From Pseudomonas sp. BGr12 (GTDB lineage: Bacteria; Pseudomonadota; Gammaproteobacteria; Pseudomonadales; Pseudomonadaceae): DNA of 64,000 nucleotides. Positions 51,876-60,848 of the stretch are shown piece after piece. Position 1 is the stretch's first letter, and each line of letters begins with the position of its first letter. Made by a program: the position numbers and the translations under genes. The stretch lies in assembly GCF_030272895.1 (NCBI RefSeq), contig NZ_JALRNF010000002.1, positions 1 through 64,000 on the forward strand. Direction: 5' to 3'. The notes under the pieces are model-generated. The model was not told the DNA's origin. It searched no databases and saw nothing but the letters and a program-made list of their open reading frames with translations.

Positions 51876-51913
51876 GAGACAGCCTGAGTCGACAGACTGT
51901 CTCTCCAGGGGGC

Positions 51914-52666
51914 TCAGGCAATCATTTCCACTTTGCCGGTGGCCAGCCGATAGACGCCACCGACCACCTTCAACTTGCCTTTTTCCAGGGCGTCGGTGAG
52001 CAGCGGTGTGGCCTTTTTCAACTGCTCGACCGAGTCTTTGACATTCTGCGCAATGGCGTTTTCCATCAGATCGCCGGGTTGCTTGATGGCTTTTTCCACT
52101 GACGCCTTGAGCGCCTCCGTCAGTTTCGGGATATGACCAGGGAAGCTGGCATTGTCCTTCACCGCTTTGATACCGGCCTCGATGGCACCGCAGCTTTCAT
52201 GGCCAAGCACCAGGATCAGCGGGGTGCCGAGCACGGCAACGGCATATTCGAGACTGGCCAGCCCTTCGCCGGTTACGAAGTTGCCGGCCAGGCGTATGGC
52301 GAACAGGTCGCCGCGTGCCGTATCGAACGCGTACTCGGGTGCGATGCGCGAGTCGGAACAGCTCAGTACCGCGACAAACGGGTTCTGGCCCGACACCAAT
52401 GCTTCGCGCTCATCCTTGAAGTCGTGGGTGGTCGAGTCGCCGTTCACATACCGCTCATTGCCCTCGATCAGTCGTTTCAGCGCCTGGTCGGGGCTGACGA
52501 CGTTCTGTGGTTTTGGGGGCGCAGACGATTTTTCCGCAGCCTGGGCAAAGCGCCCGGGCAGCGCGCCGGCCAGCAGCAGGGCACCTGCTCCCAGTCCGGC
52601 CAGGCGAAGAAATCGACGACGATCCGTGGTGTTTGCAGTTGAGGTTGAATCACATGATTTACACAT
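51914..52666 (-). CDS. Tat-exported beta-carbonic anhydrase
   Basis: 250-residue protein. A twin-arginine signal is visible (RRRFLRLAG at 16-24, then a hydrophobic stretch ending near AQAAE). The beta-carbonic anhydrase zinc site is complete: Cys103 and Asp105 in CSDSR, His156 and Cys159 in HESCGA. It should interconvert CO2 and bicarbonate in the periplasm. ATG at 52666 is preferred; the 42-residue upstream extension would spoil the signal peptide. Export of a folded zinc enzyme fits Tat. Confidence 0.9.
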   Translation of the reverse strand: MCKSCDSTSTANTTDRRRFLRLAGLGAGALLLAGALPGRFAQAAEKSSAPPKPQNVVSPDQALKRLIEGNERYVNGDSTTHDFKDEREALVSGQNPFVAVLSCSDSRIAPEYAFDTARGDLFAIRLAGNFVTGEGLASLEYAVAVLGTPLILVLGHESCGAIEAGIKAVKDNASFPGHIPKLTEALKASVEKAIKQPGDLMENAIAQNVKDSVEQLKKATPLLTDALEKGKLKVVGGVYRLATGKVEMIA

Positions 52667-52892
52667 GATCGTGTGTACTCGGGTCAACAGGGTTGATGTA
52701 ACTGCTGTTGGGAGGGCAGTGCCATGGACAGTACCTGACACTGGGACTATGCAGTTTAGCCGAGGTGTAACAGTTTGATTTTGCCGACCCATGTTTCATG
52801 CCGGTCGGGCAGGACAAGCCACACGCCGGAGCAACCTTGAAAGCATTGCGCCGGCGTTGGCGAAGTCATCGGGAACAGCGGGCTGGCGGACA

Positions 52893-54194
52893 TCAGCCAA
52901 ACAGATCCACCCCCAGCTGGAACGCCACCCACAGGGCCAGTCCGGTGGCAAACAGCAGCGCGATGTTCTCGAACAGGTTGTTACGATATTGCTTGCCCAG
53001 CAGCGACTTCTGGTTCGACATGATCAGCAGGCCCAGGGAAATCACCGGCAAGCCGACGATGTTCAGGGCGCTGACACCAATGGTCAGGGTGACGAAGTCC
53101 GGCATGCCGGGCAGCGACCAGATCAGCGGCGTGACCAGGATGAACAGCATGAACCACTTGTGCATCGGGTCATGGTGAAACTCTTTGCCGTAACGTTCGC
53201 GGCGCTTGGGGCAAACGTGCTGCAGGGCATCGGTGATCAGCATCGGGAAGGCCGTGGTCTTGCCGGAAATGCTGGCGAACAGGGTGGCGAACACGCCAGT
53301 GAAGAACACATACCAGCCGATCGGGCCGAAGAAGATTTCCAGTGCCTTGCCCAGGTCGCCCAGGGTGTTCACTTCAATGCCGTTGGGTCGCAGGATCTCT
53401 GCGCCGACGATCCAGATCGCCAGGTTGATGATGATGCCGACGAACACGGCAAACAGCAGGTCGTTGCGCTGGATGCGTTTGTGTTCCGGCCCCGTCCAGC
53501 CCTTTTTGCGCATCACGTACGGGTGCACGAAGTTGGCGATCGAGCCTGCCACCGCACCGATCACCGAGACCGCCACCAGCAGCGCGCCGTGCACGCCTTC
53601 GTCGGCCGGAATGCTGAAGCCGATGGTGCCCTTGATGATGCCGTTCACATCCGGGCCGGACATCACCGCCAGGGCGATGAAGGCCAGGGTCATGATCGCC
53701 AGCAGGGCTTTCATCACGCCTTCGATCATCGAATAGATATTGCGCCCCACCAGCAGCCACACCGCCAGCACCACTGCCAGCGAGCACAGCATGGGGTAGT
53801 CGACGCGCAGCAGCATCGCCAGCGATTCACCCGCGCCCTTGATCATGTAGGCGTTCATCAGGTGGCCCATGAGCAGGGCGTAGACCAGCATGAACCAGGC
53901 GAACACGGGATGGAGCTGGGCATAGCCCTGGAGGATGGTCATGCCCTGGTTATTGCACAGCTGGAAGCGGGCAATGATGTTGACGATCAAAAAGCGCAGC
54001 AGCAGCGAAACCGCCAGCACCCACATCATCGCGTAGCCGTAGTTGGCGCCGGCCACCGAGGAAGTGATCAGATCACCTGCGCCCAGCCAGGACAGCACGG
54101 CGATGATGCCGGGGCCCAGCAGCTTGAACAATCGGGTCGCGCGGCGTTCAGCAGGTGCCGCAGCCTGGCCTTCCACGGAAGGAATGCTGGTCAT
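52893..54194 (-). CDS. Nramp-related transporter without the canonical metal motif
   Basis: 433-residue, about 11-segment membrane protein of the Nramp superfamily. TM1 reads LLGPGIIAVLSWLGAGDLIT, so the DPGN metal motif of true Mn/Fe Nramps is replaced by GAGD (38-41). The TM6 MPH motif is not evident (ANFVHPYVM instead). This suggests a changed substrate, as in Nramp-related Mg or other transporters. GGAG precedes the ATG, and CAAAAACAACAACGGAG overlaps it, suggesting Crc/Hfq control and a catabolic role. Confidence 0.82.
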   Translation of the reverse strand: MTSIPSVEGQAAAPAERRATRLFKLLGPGIIAVLSWLGAGDLITSSVAGANYGYAMMWVLAVSLLLRFLIVNIIARFQLCNNQGMTILQGYAQLHPVFAWFMLVYALLMGHLMNAYMIKGAGESLAMLLRVDYPMLCSLAVVLAVWLLVGRNIYSMIEGVMKALLAIMTLAFIALAVMSGPDVNGIIKGTIGFSIPADEGVHGALLVAVSVIGAVAGSIANFVHPYVMRKKGWTGPEHKRIQRNDLLFAVFVGIIINLAIWIVGAEILRPNGIEVNTLGDLGKALEIFFGPIGWYVFFTGVFATLFASISGKTTAFPMLITDALQHVCPKRRERYGKEFHHDPMHKWFMLFILVTPLIWSLPGMPDFVTLTIGVSALNIVGLPVISLGLLIMSNQKSLLGKQYRNNLFENIALLFATGLALWVAFQLGVDLFG

Positions 54195-54203
54195 TGGGGG
54201 TGT

Positions 54204-54220
54204 CTCCGTTGTTGTTTTTG
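54204..54220 (-). promoter_or_regulatory. Candidate Crc/Hfq CA motif before Nramp-like gene
   Basis: Minus strand CAAAAACAACAACGGAG runs directly into the Shine-Dalgarno GGAG. Such a site is typical of nutrient importers under catabolite repression and unusual for a metal-homeostasis gene. Confidence 0.55.
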
Positions 54221-54325
54221 TGAGAGCTGGCGAAGTCAATCACATTAGATATGACGTCGTACAACATTGGTTTTTCGGAGAGTGTTACTAAATATTTCCT
54301 GGCCGCAGCGCTATCGAGCAGGCTC

Positions 54326-55249
54326 CTACTGCCAGCCGGCCATATCGCCCGGACCGTCGGCGTTGCGGCGGAAGAAGTCGCGCAGGTGTTCGACGAAGCA
54401 GGCGACCTTGGCGGACAGGTTCAGGCGCTCCAGATACACCGCATAGATATCCGCAGGCGGCGTCTGGTAATCCCCCAGTACCTCGACCAGCCGGCCGGCA
54501 CGCAGATGCCCGGCAAGGTTCCACTCGGCGCGCATGAGGATGCCCTGGCCATCCAGCGCCCAGTTCAATGCCACCTCGCCGTCGTTGGTGCTGAGGGTAC
54601 CGCGGACCTTGACCGATTCGCTCTGCTTGCCGCGGCTCAGCCGCCAGCTGCCGAAGGCGGCGTCGTTCTGGCGCAGCACGATGCAGTTGTGCTGGGCCAG
54701 GTCCTTGGGTGTCTGCGGACAGCCGAAGGCCTCCAGATAGGCCGGTGACGCGCACAGGCGACGACGGTTGGCGGCGATCTTGCGGGCGATCAAACGCGAG
54801 TCGGGCAGCTCGCCGAAGCGGATGGCCACGTCGATGGCATCGTCGGGCAGGTTGATGGGGCGGTCGGTCAGTTGCAGTTGCACCTCGACTTCGGGATAGC
54901 GCCGGGCGAACGACGACACCGCCGGGCCCACATGGGTGCGGCCGAAACCCAGGGGCGCATTCACCCGTAGCAGGCCCTTGGGTTCGGCCCGGCTGCTGGA
55001 GACCTGGCGTTCCATTTCCTCGATCTCACCCAAGATCCGCTGTGCGTTGACCAGGTAGGTCTCGCCCTCGGCGGTGAGGCTGATGCTGCGGGTGGTGCGG
55101 TTGAGCAGGCGCACGCCCAGGCGCTGCTCCAGCTGGGCCAGGCGCTTGGAGACCGCCGGCGGGGTCAGGTTGAGCTCGCGCGCCGTTGCCGCAAGGCTGC
55201 CCACCTTGACCAGCTGGGTAAAAAAGGCCAGTTCCGAGACCGGATTCAT
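54326..55249 (-). CDS. LysR-family regulator of the tartrate operon
   Basis: 307-residue LysR. The HTH is at about 5-65 (FTQLVKVGSLAATARELNL, TPPAVSKRLAQLEQRLGVRL), followed by an effector domain. It is divergent from dctA with 173 bases between starts and likely activates the tartrate genes. AGGTTAA precedes the ATG. The AATGAA/TTCATT palindrome next to its start is the candidate operator. Confidence 0.9.
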   Translation of the reverse strand: MNPVSELAFFTQLVKVGSLAATARELNLTPPAVSKRLAQLEQRLGVRLLNRTTRSISLTAEGETYLVNAQRILGEIEEMERQVSSSRAEPKGLLRVNAPLGFGRTHVGPAVSSFARRYPEVEVQLQLTDRPINLPDDAIDVAIRFGELPDSRLIARKIAANRRRLCASPAYLEAFGCPQTPKDLAQHNCIVLRQNDAAFGSWRLSRGKQSESVKVRGTLSTNDGEVALNWALDGQGILMRAEWNLAGHLRAGRLVEVLGDYQTPPADIYAVYLERLNLSAKVACFVEHLRDFFRRNADGPGDMAGWQ

Positions 55250-55267
55250 AATTAACCTGAAGTAAAT

Positions 55268-55285
55268 AATGAAGTGAATTTCATT
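55268..55285. promoter_or_regulatory. Palindrome between LysR and dctA genes
   Basis: AATGAA-GTGAAT-TTCATT is a perfect 6-base dyad 19 bases before the LysR ATG. Placement suggests autoregulation and activation of the divergent transporter operon. Confidence 0.4.
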
Positions 55286-55400
55286 GTATTACAGCACTTT
55301 GAAAAAGCCATTACCTTTAACTCCCGTGATTAACCACAACAAACCTGGGCTATTGACCTGCCACTGCCAGTCGCCCGGGCGCCAGAAAAAATCCGACTCA

Positions 55401-55415
55401 CAACAATAATGCGGA
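55401..55415 (+). promoter_or_regulatory. Candidate Crc/Hfq CA motif before dctA
   Basis: CAACAATAATGCGGAG overlaps the ribosome site of dctA (ATG at 55423). C4-dicarboxylate transport is a well-known Crc-linked function in Pseudomonas. A second A/C-rich run, CAACAAACC, lies about 65 bases upstream. Confidence 0.58.
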
Positions 55416-55422
55416 GAAGACA

Positions 55423-56754
55423 ATGGCCAAGCGATTCATAGGCAAGCTGTATGTCCAGGTCCTGATCGGCGTGACCCTGGGCATCCTGCTGGGGGTGTTC
55501 TGGCCCCACGTCGGCGTTGACCTCAAGCCCATCGGCGATGCCTTCATCAAACTGATCAAGATGGTTTTTGCGCCGATCATCTTCGCCACCGTGGTGCTCG
55601 GCATCGCCAAGATGGAGAACATGAAGGAGCTGGGCCGGGTTGGCGTGCGCGCGCTGATCTACTTCGAGGTGCTCTCGACCTTCGCCCTGGTGCTGGGTCT
55701 GATCGTGGTCAACCTGGTGCAGCCCGGCGAGGGCATGAACGTCGACCCGGCCACCCTCGATGCCAAGAGCATCGCCACCTACACCTCGGCGGCGGCAGCC
55801 GGTTCGGGCAGCTTCAGCGACTTTCTGCTGCATGTGATCCCGGCCAGCGTCACCGACGCCTTCGCCAAGAACGAGATCCTGCAGATCCTGCTGTTCTCGA
55901 CCCTGTTCGGCATTGCCCTGTCGCACCTGGGGCCGCGCGGCAAACCCTTTGTCGATGTGCTGGAGGCCTTCTCCCACGGCATGTTCCATATCGTCGGCAT
56001 GGTCATGCGGGTCGCGCCGCTGGCCGCCTGCGGGGCGATGGCCTTCACCGTCGGCAAGTACGGCCTGGGCTCGATCGTGTCGCTGGGCAAGCTGATGGCG
56101 ACCATGTACCTGACCTGCTTTCTGTTCGTGGTGGTCATCCTCGGCTTCATCGCCCGGCTGTCCGGCTTCAGCCTGTGGAAGTTCCTCAAGTACCTCAAGG
56201 AAGAACTGTTCACCGTGCTCGGCACCAGTTCCTCCGAGTCGGTGGTGCCGCAGTTGATGACCAAGCTGGAGAAGGTCGGTGTGTCCAAGCCGGTGGTCGG
56301 CCTGGTGATCCCCTCCGGTCTGACCTTCAACCCCGATGGCCAGTGCATCTACTACACCATGGCGGCGATTTTCATCGCCCAGGCCACCAACACACCGCTG
56401 ACCCTGACCGACCAGTTGATCGTGCTCGGCGTGCTGTTGCTGACCTCCAAGGGCTCGGCGGGGGTGACCGGCTCCGGCTTCATCACCCTGGCCGCGACCC
56501 TGGCGACCATGGACAACATTCCGGTGGCCGGCATGGTGCTGCTGCTCGGTGTCGACCGCTTCATGTCCGAGGCGCGGGCCATCACCAACACCATCGGCAA
56601 TGCCGTCGGGACCATGGCGATCGCCAAGTGGGTCGGCGCCCTCGACAAACAACAGATGGACCAGGTGCTCGCTGGCGGCCCTGTGCCCGAGCAGGAGCAG
56701 GCACGGCAAGCACAGCCGCTCACCCCCCAAAGCCCCGTCAAAACAGCCTTGTGA
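55423..56754 (+). CDS. dctA: C4-dicarboxylate transporter DctA
   Basis: 443-residue DAACS-family symporter. It begins with [20 protein letters not shown] and carries the serine-rich reentrant segment [35 protein letters not shown] and [20 protein letters not shown]. It closely matches DctA. It forms an operon with ttdA, ttdB and the oxaloacetate decarboxylase gene, so here it probably imports L-tartrate as well as C4-dicarboxylates. Confidence 0.92.
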   Translation: MAKRFIGKLYVQVLIGVTLGILLGVFWPHVGVDLKPIGDAFIKLIKMVFAPIIFATVVLGIAKMENMKELGRVGVRALIYFEVLSTFALVLGLIVVNLVQPGEGMNVDPATLDAKSIATYTSAAAAGSGSFSDFLLHVIPASVTDAFAKNEILQILLFSTLFGIALSHLGPRGKPFVDVLEAFSHGMFHIVGMVMRVAPLAACGAMAFTVGKYGLGSIVSLGKLMATMYLTCFLFVVVILGFIARLSGFSLWKFLKYLKEELFTVLGTSSSESVVPQLMTKLEKVGVSKPVVGLVIPSGLTFNPDGQCIYYTMAAIFIAQATNTPLTLTDQLIVLGVLLLTSKGSAGVTGSGFITLAATLATMDNIPVAGMVLLLGVDRFMSEARAITNTIGNAVGTMAIAKWVGALDKQQMDQVLAGGPVPEQEQARQAQPLTPQSPVKTAL

Positions 56755-56773
56755 TGCAATGAGGAGAACAACC

Positions 56774-57673
56774 GTGGATAAAGAAGCAGCCGTATCATCA
56801 CTGACCGACGTGATGGCCAAGTTCACTGCCTATATCGGCAAGCGCCTGCCCAAGGACGTCAAGGAGAAGACCGCAAAACTGCGGGCGGCGGAAACCAACC
56901 CGCTGGCCATCGCCGTCTACGACTCGATGGCCGAGAACCAGGACTACGCCGATAAACTCGACCGCCCCAGCTGCCAGGACACCGGGGTCATCCAGTACTT
57001 CATCGCCGCCGGCGCAAGGTTTCCGTTGCTGAGCGAACTGGAAGGCATCCTCGAGAATGCCACCCGCGAAGCGACCATCAAGGGCCCGCTGCGCCACAAC
57101 GCCGTGGAAACCTTCATCGAGAAAAACACCGGCACCAACACCGGCTCGAAGATCCCGTGGCTGGATTGGGAAATCATCCCCGACGCCGACTACGCAATCG
57201 TCGACGTGTACATGGCCGGGGGCGGCTGCACCTTGCCAGGTTCGGCCAAGGTGCTGATGCCGGGCCAGGGCTACGAAGGGGTGACCGAGTTCGTCTTCGA
57301 CGTGATCACCTCGCGCGGGGTCAACGCCTGCCCGCCACTGTTGGTCGGCGTGGGTGTGTCCACCTCGGTGGAGACCGCGGCGCGCCTGTCCAAGCGGGCG
57401 ATCCTGCGCCCGGTGGACTCCAGCCACCCGAATGAAAACGCCGCGCTGATGGAAAAGCTGCTGGAGGAGGGCCTCAACGAGATCGGCATCGGTCCCCAGG
57501 GGCTGACCGGCAACAGCAGCGTGATGGGGGTGAATATCGAATCGTCGGCGCGTCACCCCTCGACCATCGGCGTGGCCGTGTCCACCGGCTGCTGGGCGCA
57601 CCGGCGCGGCAAGATCCGCATCAATGCCGACCTGACCTACGACATCCTCTCCCATGAAGGAGTAGTACTGTGA
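56774..57673 (+). CDS. ttdA: L(+)-tartrate dehydratase, alpha subunit
   Basis: 299-residue Fe-S hydratase subunit. It matches E. coli TtdA in RPSCQDTG (Cys67), [19 protein letters not shown] (Cys151) and [13 protein letters not shown] (Cys272); the three Cys hold the [4Fe-4S] cluster. With TtdB it converts L-tartrate to oxaloacetate. GTG at 56774 follows GAGGAG, and the long upstream frame lies within dctA. The class I fumarase alpha fold is shared, but the local residues favour tartrate dehydratase. Confidence 0.92.
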   Translation: MDKEAAVSSLTDVMAKFTAYIGKRLPKDVKEKTAKLRAAETNPLAIAVYDSMAENQDYADKLDRPSCQDTGVIQYFIAAGARFPLLSELEGILENATREATIKGPLRHNAVETFIEKNTGTNTGSKIPWLDWEIIPDADYAIVDVYMAGGGCTLPGSAKVLMPGQGYEGVTEFVFDVITSRGVNACPPLLVGVGVSTSVETAARLSKRAILRPVDSSHPNENAALMEKLLEEGLNEIGIGPQGLTGNSSVMGVNIESSARHPSTIGVAVSTGCWAHRRGKIRINADLTYDILSHEGVVL

Positions 57674-58278
57674 AAAAGATCCTCAGCACCCCGATCAAGG
57701 ACGAGGACCTGGCCGGCCTCAACGTCGGTGACGTGGTCTACCTGACCGGCCAACTGGTGACCTGCCGCGACGTGGCGCACCGCCGCCTGATCGAACTCAA
57801 GCGCGAACTGCCGGTGGACCTGCGTGGCGGGGCGATCTTCCACGCCGGACCCATCGTGCGCAAGAAGGACGATGGCAGCTTCGAGATGGTCTCCATCGGC
57901 CCGACCACCAGCATGCGCATGGAGAAGTTCGAGAAGCAGTTCATCGAAGAGACCGGCGTCAAACTGATCGTCGGCAAGGGCGGCATGGGCCCGGAGACCA
58001 CTACCGGCTGCCTGGAGAACAAGGCGGTGCATGCGGTGTTCCCGGGCGGCTGTGCGGTGCTGGCGGCGACCAAGGTCGAGGAGATCGAGCGCGCCGAGTG
58101 GCAGGACCTGGGCATGCCCGAGACCCTGTGGGTCAACCGCGTGCGCGAGTTCGGCCCGCTGATCATCTCCATCGATACCAAGGGCAACAACCTGTTCGAG
58201 CAGAACAAGGCGCGCTTCAACGAGCGCAAGGGCTCGGTCATCGAGAAGATCAACAGCCAGGTCCGCTTTATCAAGTGA
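57670..58278 (+). CDS. ttdB: L(+)-tartrate dehydratase, beta subunit
   Basis: 202-residue beta subunit matching E. coli TtdB. Segments include [43 protein letters not shown] and [14 protein letters not shown]. The GTGA overlap with ttdA implies coupled translation and fixed stoichiometry. It completes the dehydratase. Confidence 0.93.
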   Translation: MKKILSTPIKDEDLAGLNVGDVVYLTGQLVTCRDVAHRRLIELKRELPVDLRGGAIFHAGPIVRKKDDGSFEMVSIGPTTSMRMEKFEKQFIEETGVKLIVGKGGMGPETTTGCLENKAVHAVFPGGCAVLAATKVEEIERAEWQDLGMPETLWVNRVREFGPLIISIDTKGNNLFEQNKARFNERKGSVIEKINSQVRFIK

Positions 58279-58338
58279 CCGGCAGGGCGGCCACGGCAGG
58301 GACGCCGTGAACGCCCGCTCCAGCGCAAAGAGACCACC

Positions 58339-59205
58339 ATGCATAAAGCCAGTCCCCATGAGCTGCGCACCACCTTGCGTGCGCTGCTTGCCAGCCACAC
58401 GTGCCTGCGAACCGCGTCGGTCTTCGACCCCTTGTCGGCGCGGATCGCCGCCGACCTCGGTTTTGCAGTCGGCATCCTCGGTGGTTCGGTCGTGTCCCTG
58501 CAGGTGCTTGGCGCCCCGGACATAACCCTGGTCACCTTGAGCGAGTTCGTCGAGCAGGCCACCCGCATCGGCCGGGTCGCTCGCCTGCCGGTGATTGCCG
58601 ATGCCGATCATGGCTACGGCAATGCCCTCAATGTCATGCGCACCGTGCAAGAACTGGAGCGCGCCGGGGTTGCCGCGCTGACCCTCGAGGACACGCTGTT
58701 GCCGGTGCGCTTTGATGGACAGACCGTCGAGCTGATCAGCGTGGAGGAGGGCGTCGGCAAGCTTCGTGCGGCCCGCCAGGCCCGTGACGACAAGGCCCTG
58801 GCACTCATCGCCCGCACCCACGTCGGCGTGCAGCCGCTGGCCGAGGTCGTGCAGCGCACCCGTGCCTACCAGGATGCCGGAGCCGATGGCATTTGCCTGG
58901 TCGGGGTGCGGGACGTCGAGCATCTTGCGGCGATAGCCGAGGGCTTGAACGTGCCGCTGATGCTGGTGACCTACGGCAACCCGGCGCTGCGCGATGACAG
59001 GCACCTGGCGGAGTTGGGCGTGCGGATCGTGGTGGAGGGGCACGTGGCCTACTTTGCGGCGATCGAAGCCACCTACCAGAGCCTGCGCGGTCAGCGGGGC
59101 ATGGCGCCCGACACAGGCTTGAGCGCCTCGCAGCGGGTGGCGCGTTTCAGCATTGCCGATGACTACAACGCCTGGGCCCGGGACTACCTGAATGTGCAGG
59201 CTTGA
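58339..59205 (+). CDS. Oxaloacetate decarboxylase (PEP mutase/isocitrate lyase superfamily)
   Basis: 288-residue enzyme that closely resembles the characterised P. aeruginosa PA4872 oxaloacetate decarboxylase: [55 protein letters not shown] and [11 protein letters not shown]. It would turn the oxaloacetate made by TtdAB into pyruvate and CO2. It lies 60 bases after ttdB and closes the operon. Confidence 0.9.
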   Translation: MHKASPHELRTTLRALLASHTCLRTASVFDPLSARIAADLGFAVGILGGSVVSLQVLGAPDITLVTLSEFVEQATRIGRVARLPVIADADHGYGNALNVMRTVQELERAGVAALTLEDTLLPVRFDGQTVELISVEEGVGKLRAARQARDDKALALIARTHVGVQPLAEVVQRTRAYQDAGADGICLVGVRDVEHLAAIAEGLNVPLMLVTYGNPALRDDRHLAELGVRIVVEGHVAYFAAIEATYQSLRGQRGMAPDTGLSASQRVARFSIADDYNAWARDYLNVQA

Positions 59206-59229
59206 GGTGTAGGGATTCAGGGGGGGATT

Positions 59230-59253
59230 GTCGCGGGGCAAGCCCGCTCCTAC
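59230..59253. repeat. Solitary REP arm
   Basis: TCGCGGGGCAAGCCCGCTCC then TAC, a single right-hand REP arm without a partner, lies after the decarboxylase stop. Confidence 0.75.
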
Positions 59254-59337
59254 AGGATTTCGGTGAGCCCGGAGATGATGGGAGGGTGTACATTTCTTCA
59301 CTAGACTCACCCAAACGCCAATCAGCAAGGAGCACCC

Positions 59338-59694
59338 ATGAGCGTTCGTGGACAGGATCGTCAGATCGACAATATCGAATTCAACGTCACCGATATCGCC
59401 CGCAGCAAAGCCTTCTACGGCAGTGTGTTCGGCTGGACATTCGTGGACTACGGTCCGAGCTATACCGAGTTCAGCGATGGCCGCCTTAGCGGTGGTTTCA
59501 CCACCGGGGAGCCAGTACGGCCCGGTGGCCCGCTGATCATCCTGTATGCCGATGACCTTGATGAGACCCAGCGGCGGATCAAGGCGGCGGGGGCGGTCAT
59601 CAGCCGGGAAACGTTTTCGTTTCCGGGGGGAAGCCGGTTTCACTTCATCGATCCGGATGGCTACGAACTGGCGGTCTGGACGACCCGGCTGTAG
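59338..59694 (+). CDS. VOC-superfamily (glyoxalase/bleomycin-resistance-like) protein
   Basis: 118-residue protein with the VOC beta-alpha-beta-beta-beta fold. IDNIEFNVTDIARSKAFYG opens it and FHFIDPDGYELAVW closes it, with Glu as probable metal ligand. AAGGAGCA precedes the ATG. Its stop codon TAG is part of the following REP arm (GTAGGAGCGGG), so the end of the reading frame is provided by the repeat. Function unknown. Confidence 0.85.
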   Translation: MSVRGQDRQIDNIEFNVTDIARSKAFYGSVFGWTFVDYGPSYTEFSDGRLSGGFTTGEPVRPGGPLIILYADDLDETQRRIKAAGAVISRETFSFPGGSRFHFIDPDGYELAVWTTRL

Positions 59695-59791
59695 GAGCGG
59701 GCTTGCCCCGCGATGCGGTTTAACTGACAAATCGCTATCGCGGGGCAAGCCCGCTCCTACAAGCCGCAGCCTCGTGCCTCGGCAGCGGCTA
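59691..59791. repeat. REP palindrome plus outer-family arm
   Basis: 59691-59760 is a full palindrome (GTAGGAGCGGGCTTGCCCCG... and ...CGGGGCAAGCCCGCTCCTAC). 59763-59791 adds an arm of the second family (CCGCAGCC..CGGCAGCGGCTAC). It overlaps the VOC stop codon on the left and abuts the binding-protein gene end on the right. Confidence 0.88.
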
Positions 59792-60757
59792 CAGTGCTGC
59801 GTCGATTTTCTGGGCGGCGGCTTCACTGACCCAGGGGTGCCAGATTTGCGGATGTTCCTTGAGGAAGAGCCTCGCCAGCCTCGGTGACTCGATGCGTTCC
59901 TGGCTCATCCTCGCCAGGTTCTGGTTCAGCAGGTCGATGGGCACGTTGACCTTCTCCAGCACCGCGACCAGCTCCGGCGCCTGCTCATGAAAGTCTTTGG
60001 ACAGGCCGACCCGGGTGGTGACGGTCTTGTCCACGCCCGGCTTCTCGTCCAGCTTGATCGCATCGATCTGGCCCATCAGTGGCGTGGGCGACCAGTAGTA
60101 GAACAGCACCGGTTTGCCGCGTTTGTAACTGGACAGCACCCCGGCATCCAGGGCCGCGCCGGTACCCGGGCGGAAGTTGGTATAGGTGCTCTCAAGGCCG
60201 TATTCCTTGAGCATCTCGGTGTTGTCCACCTCGCAGATCCAGCCTGCCGGGCAGTTGTAGAAGCGGCCCTTGGACGGCTCCTCCGGATCGCGGAAAACTT
60301 CCGCGTAGCGGGCAAGATCCGCCACCGTCCTGAGGCCCGGGGCCTGGGCCTGGATATTGCGCTTGGCATCGCCCTCGACCACATAGCGTGGCACGTACCA
60401 GCCCTGGGCCGCGCCCTGGATCGGCGCGCCGACGGCCACCACCTTGCCGGCGGCCGCGGCCTTCTTCCACACCTCGCTGCGGCCCATCCATTCTTCGGCG
60501 AACACCTGGATGTCGTTACTGATCAGGGCCGTCTCCATGATGATGGTGTTGCCCACCAGTTGGTCGGTCTGGCAGCCGTAGCCCTCCTTGAACAGGATCA
60601 TCATGATGTCGGTGAGCAGCATCCCGCTTTCCCAGCTCAGGCCGGCGAACTTCACCGGTTTGCCGGAGGCGCACCAGTCGTCCGCCTGGCTTGCGGCGCT
60701 GCCGGCCAGCAGGCCGAGGGAAAGTAACGTTGTCAGCAGGGTCTTCTTGTAATTCAT
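59789..60757 (-). CDS. Betaine/choline-type ABC substrate-binding protein (orphan)
   Basis: 322-residue periplasmic binding protein of the OpuAC/ProX family. The signal peptide ends near SQADDW (residue 26). The family pattern is visible: FAGLSWESGMLLTDIMMILF, GCQTDQLVGNTIIME and PGTGAALDAG. Aromatic residues typical of a quaternary-ammonium cage occur in WYVPRYVVEG and FYYWSPTPLMG. No permease or ATPase gene is in the window, so it must share a transporter encoded elsewhere. It is 91 bases downstream of the oxygenase gene, on the same strand. Confidence 0.87.
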   Translation of the reverse strand: MNYKKTLLTTLLSLGLLAGSAASQADDWCASGKPVKFAGLSWESGMLLTDIMMILFKEGYGCQTDQLVGNTIIMETALISNDIQVFAEEWMGRSEVWKKAAAAGKVVAVGAPIQGAAQGWYVPRYVVEGDAKRNIQAQAPGLRTVADLARYAEVFRDPEEPSKGRFYNCPAGWICEVDNTEMLKEYGLESTYTNFRPGTGAALDAGVLSSYKRGKPVLFYYWSPTPLMGQIDAIKLDEKPGVDKTVTTRVGLSKDFHEQAPELVAVLEKVNVPIDLLNQNLARMSQERIESPRLARLFLKEHPQIWHPWVSEAAAQKIDAAL

Positions 60758-60848
60758 TATTAGACGCTCCGTAACAGTAATCGGGGAGGGCGGGCACTTG
60801 CTTGCCGCACGTTGCAAGCCAGTGCCGGCCCTTGAACAGCAACCGCTA

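Noticed and set aside
57637..59826. A 729-codon minus-strand frame opposite ttdB and the decarboxylase gene
   Set aside because: No recognisable motif; it spans REP sequences and runs against three well-supported genes.
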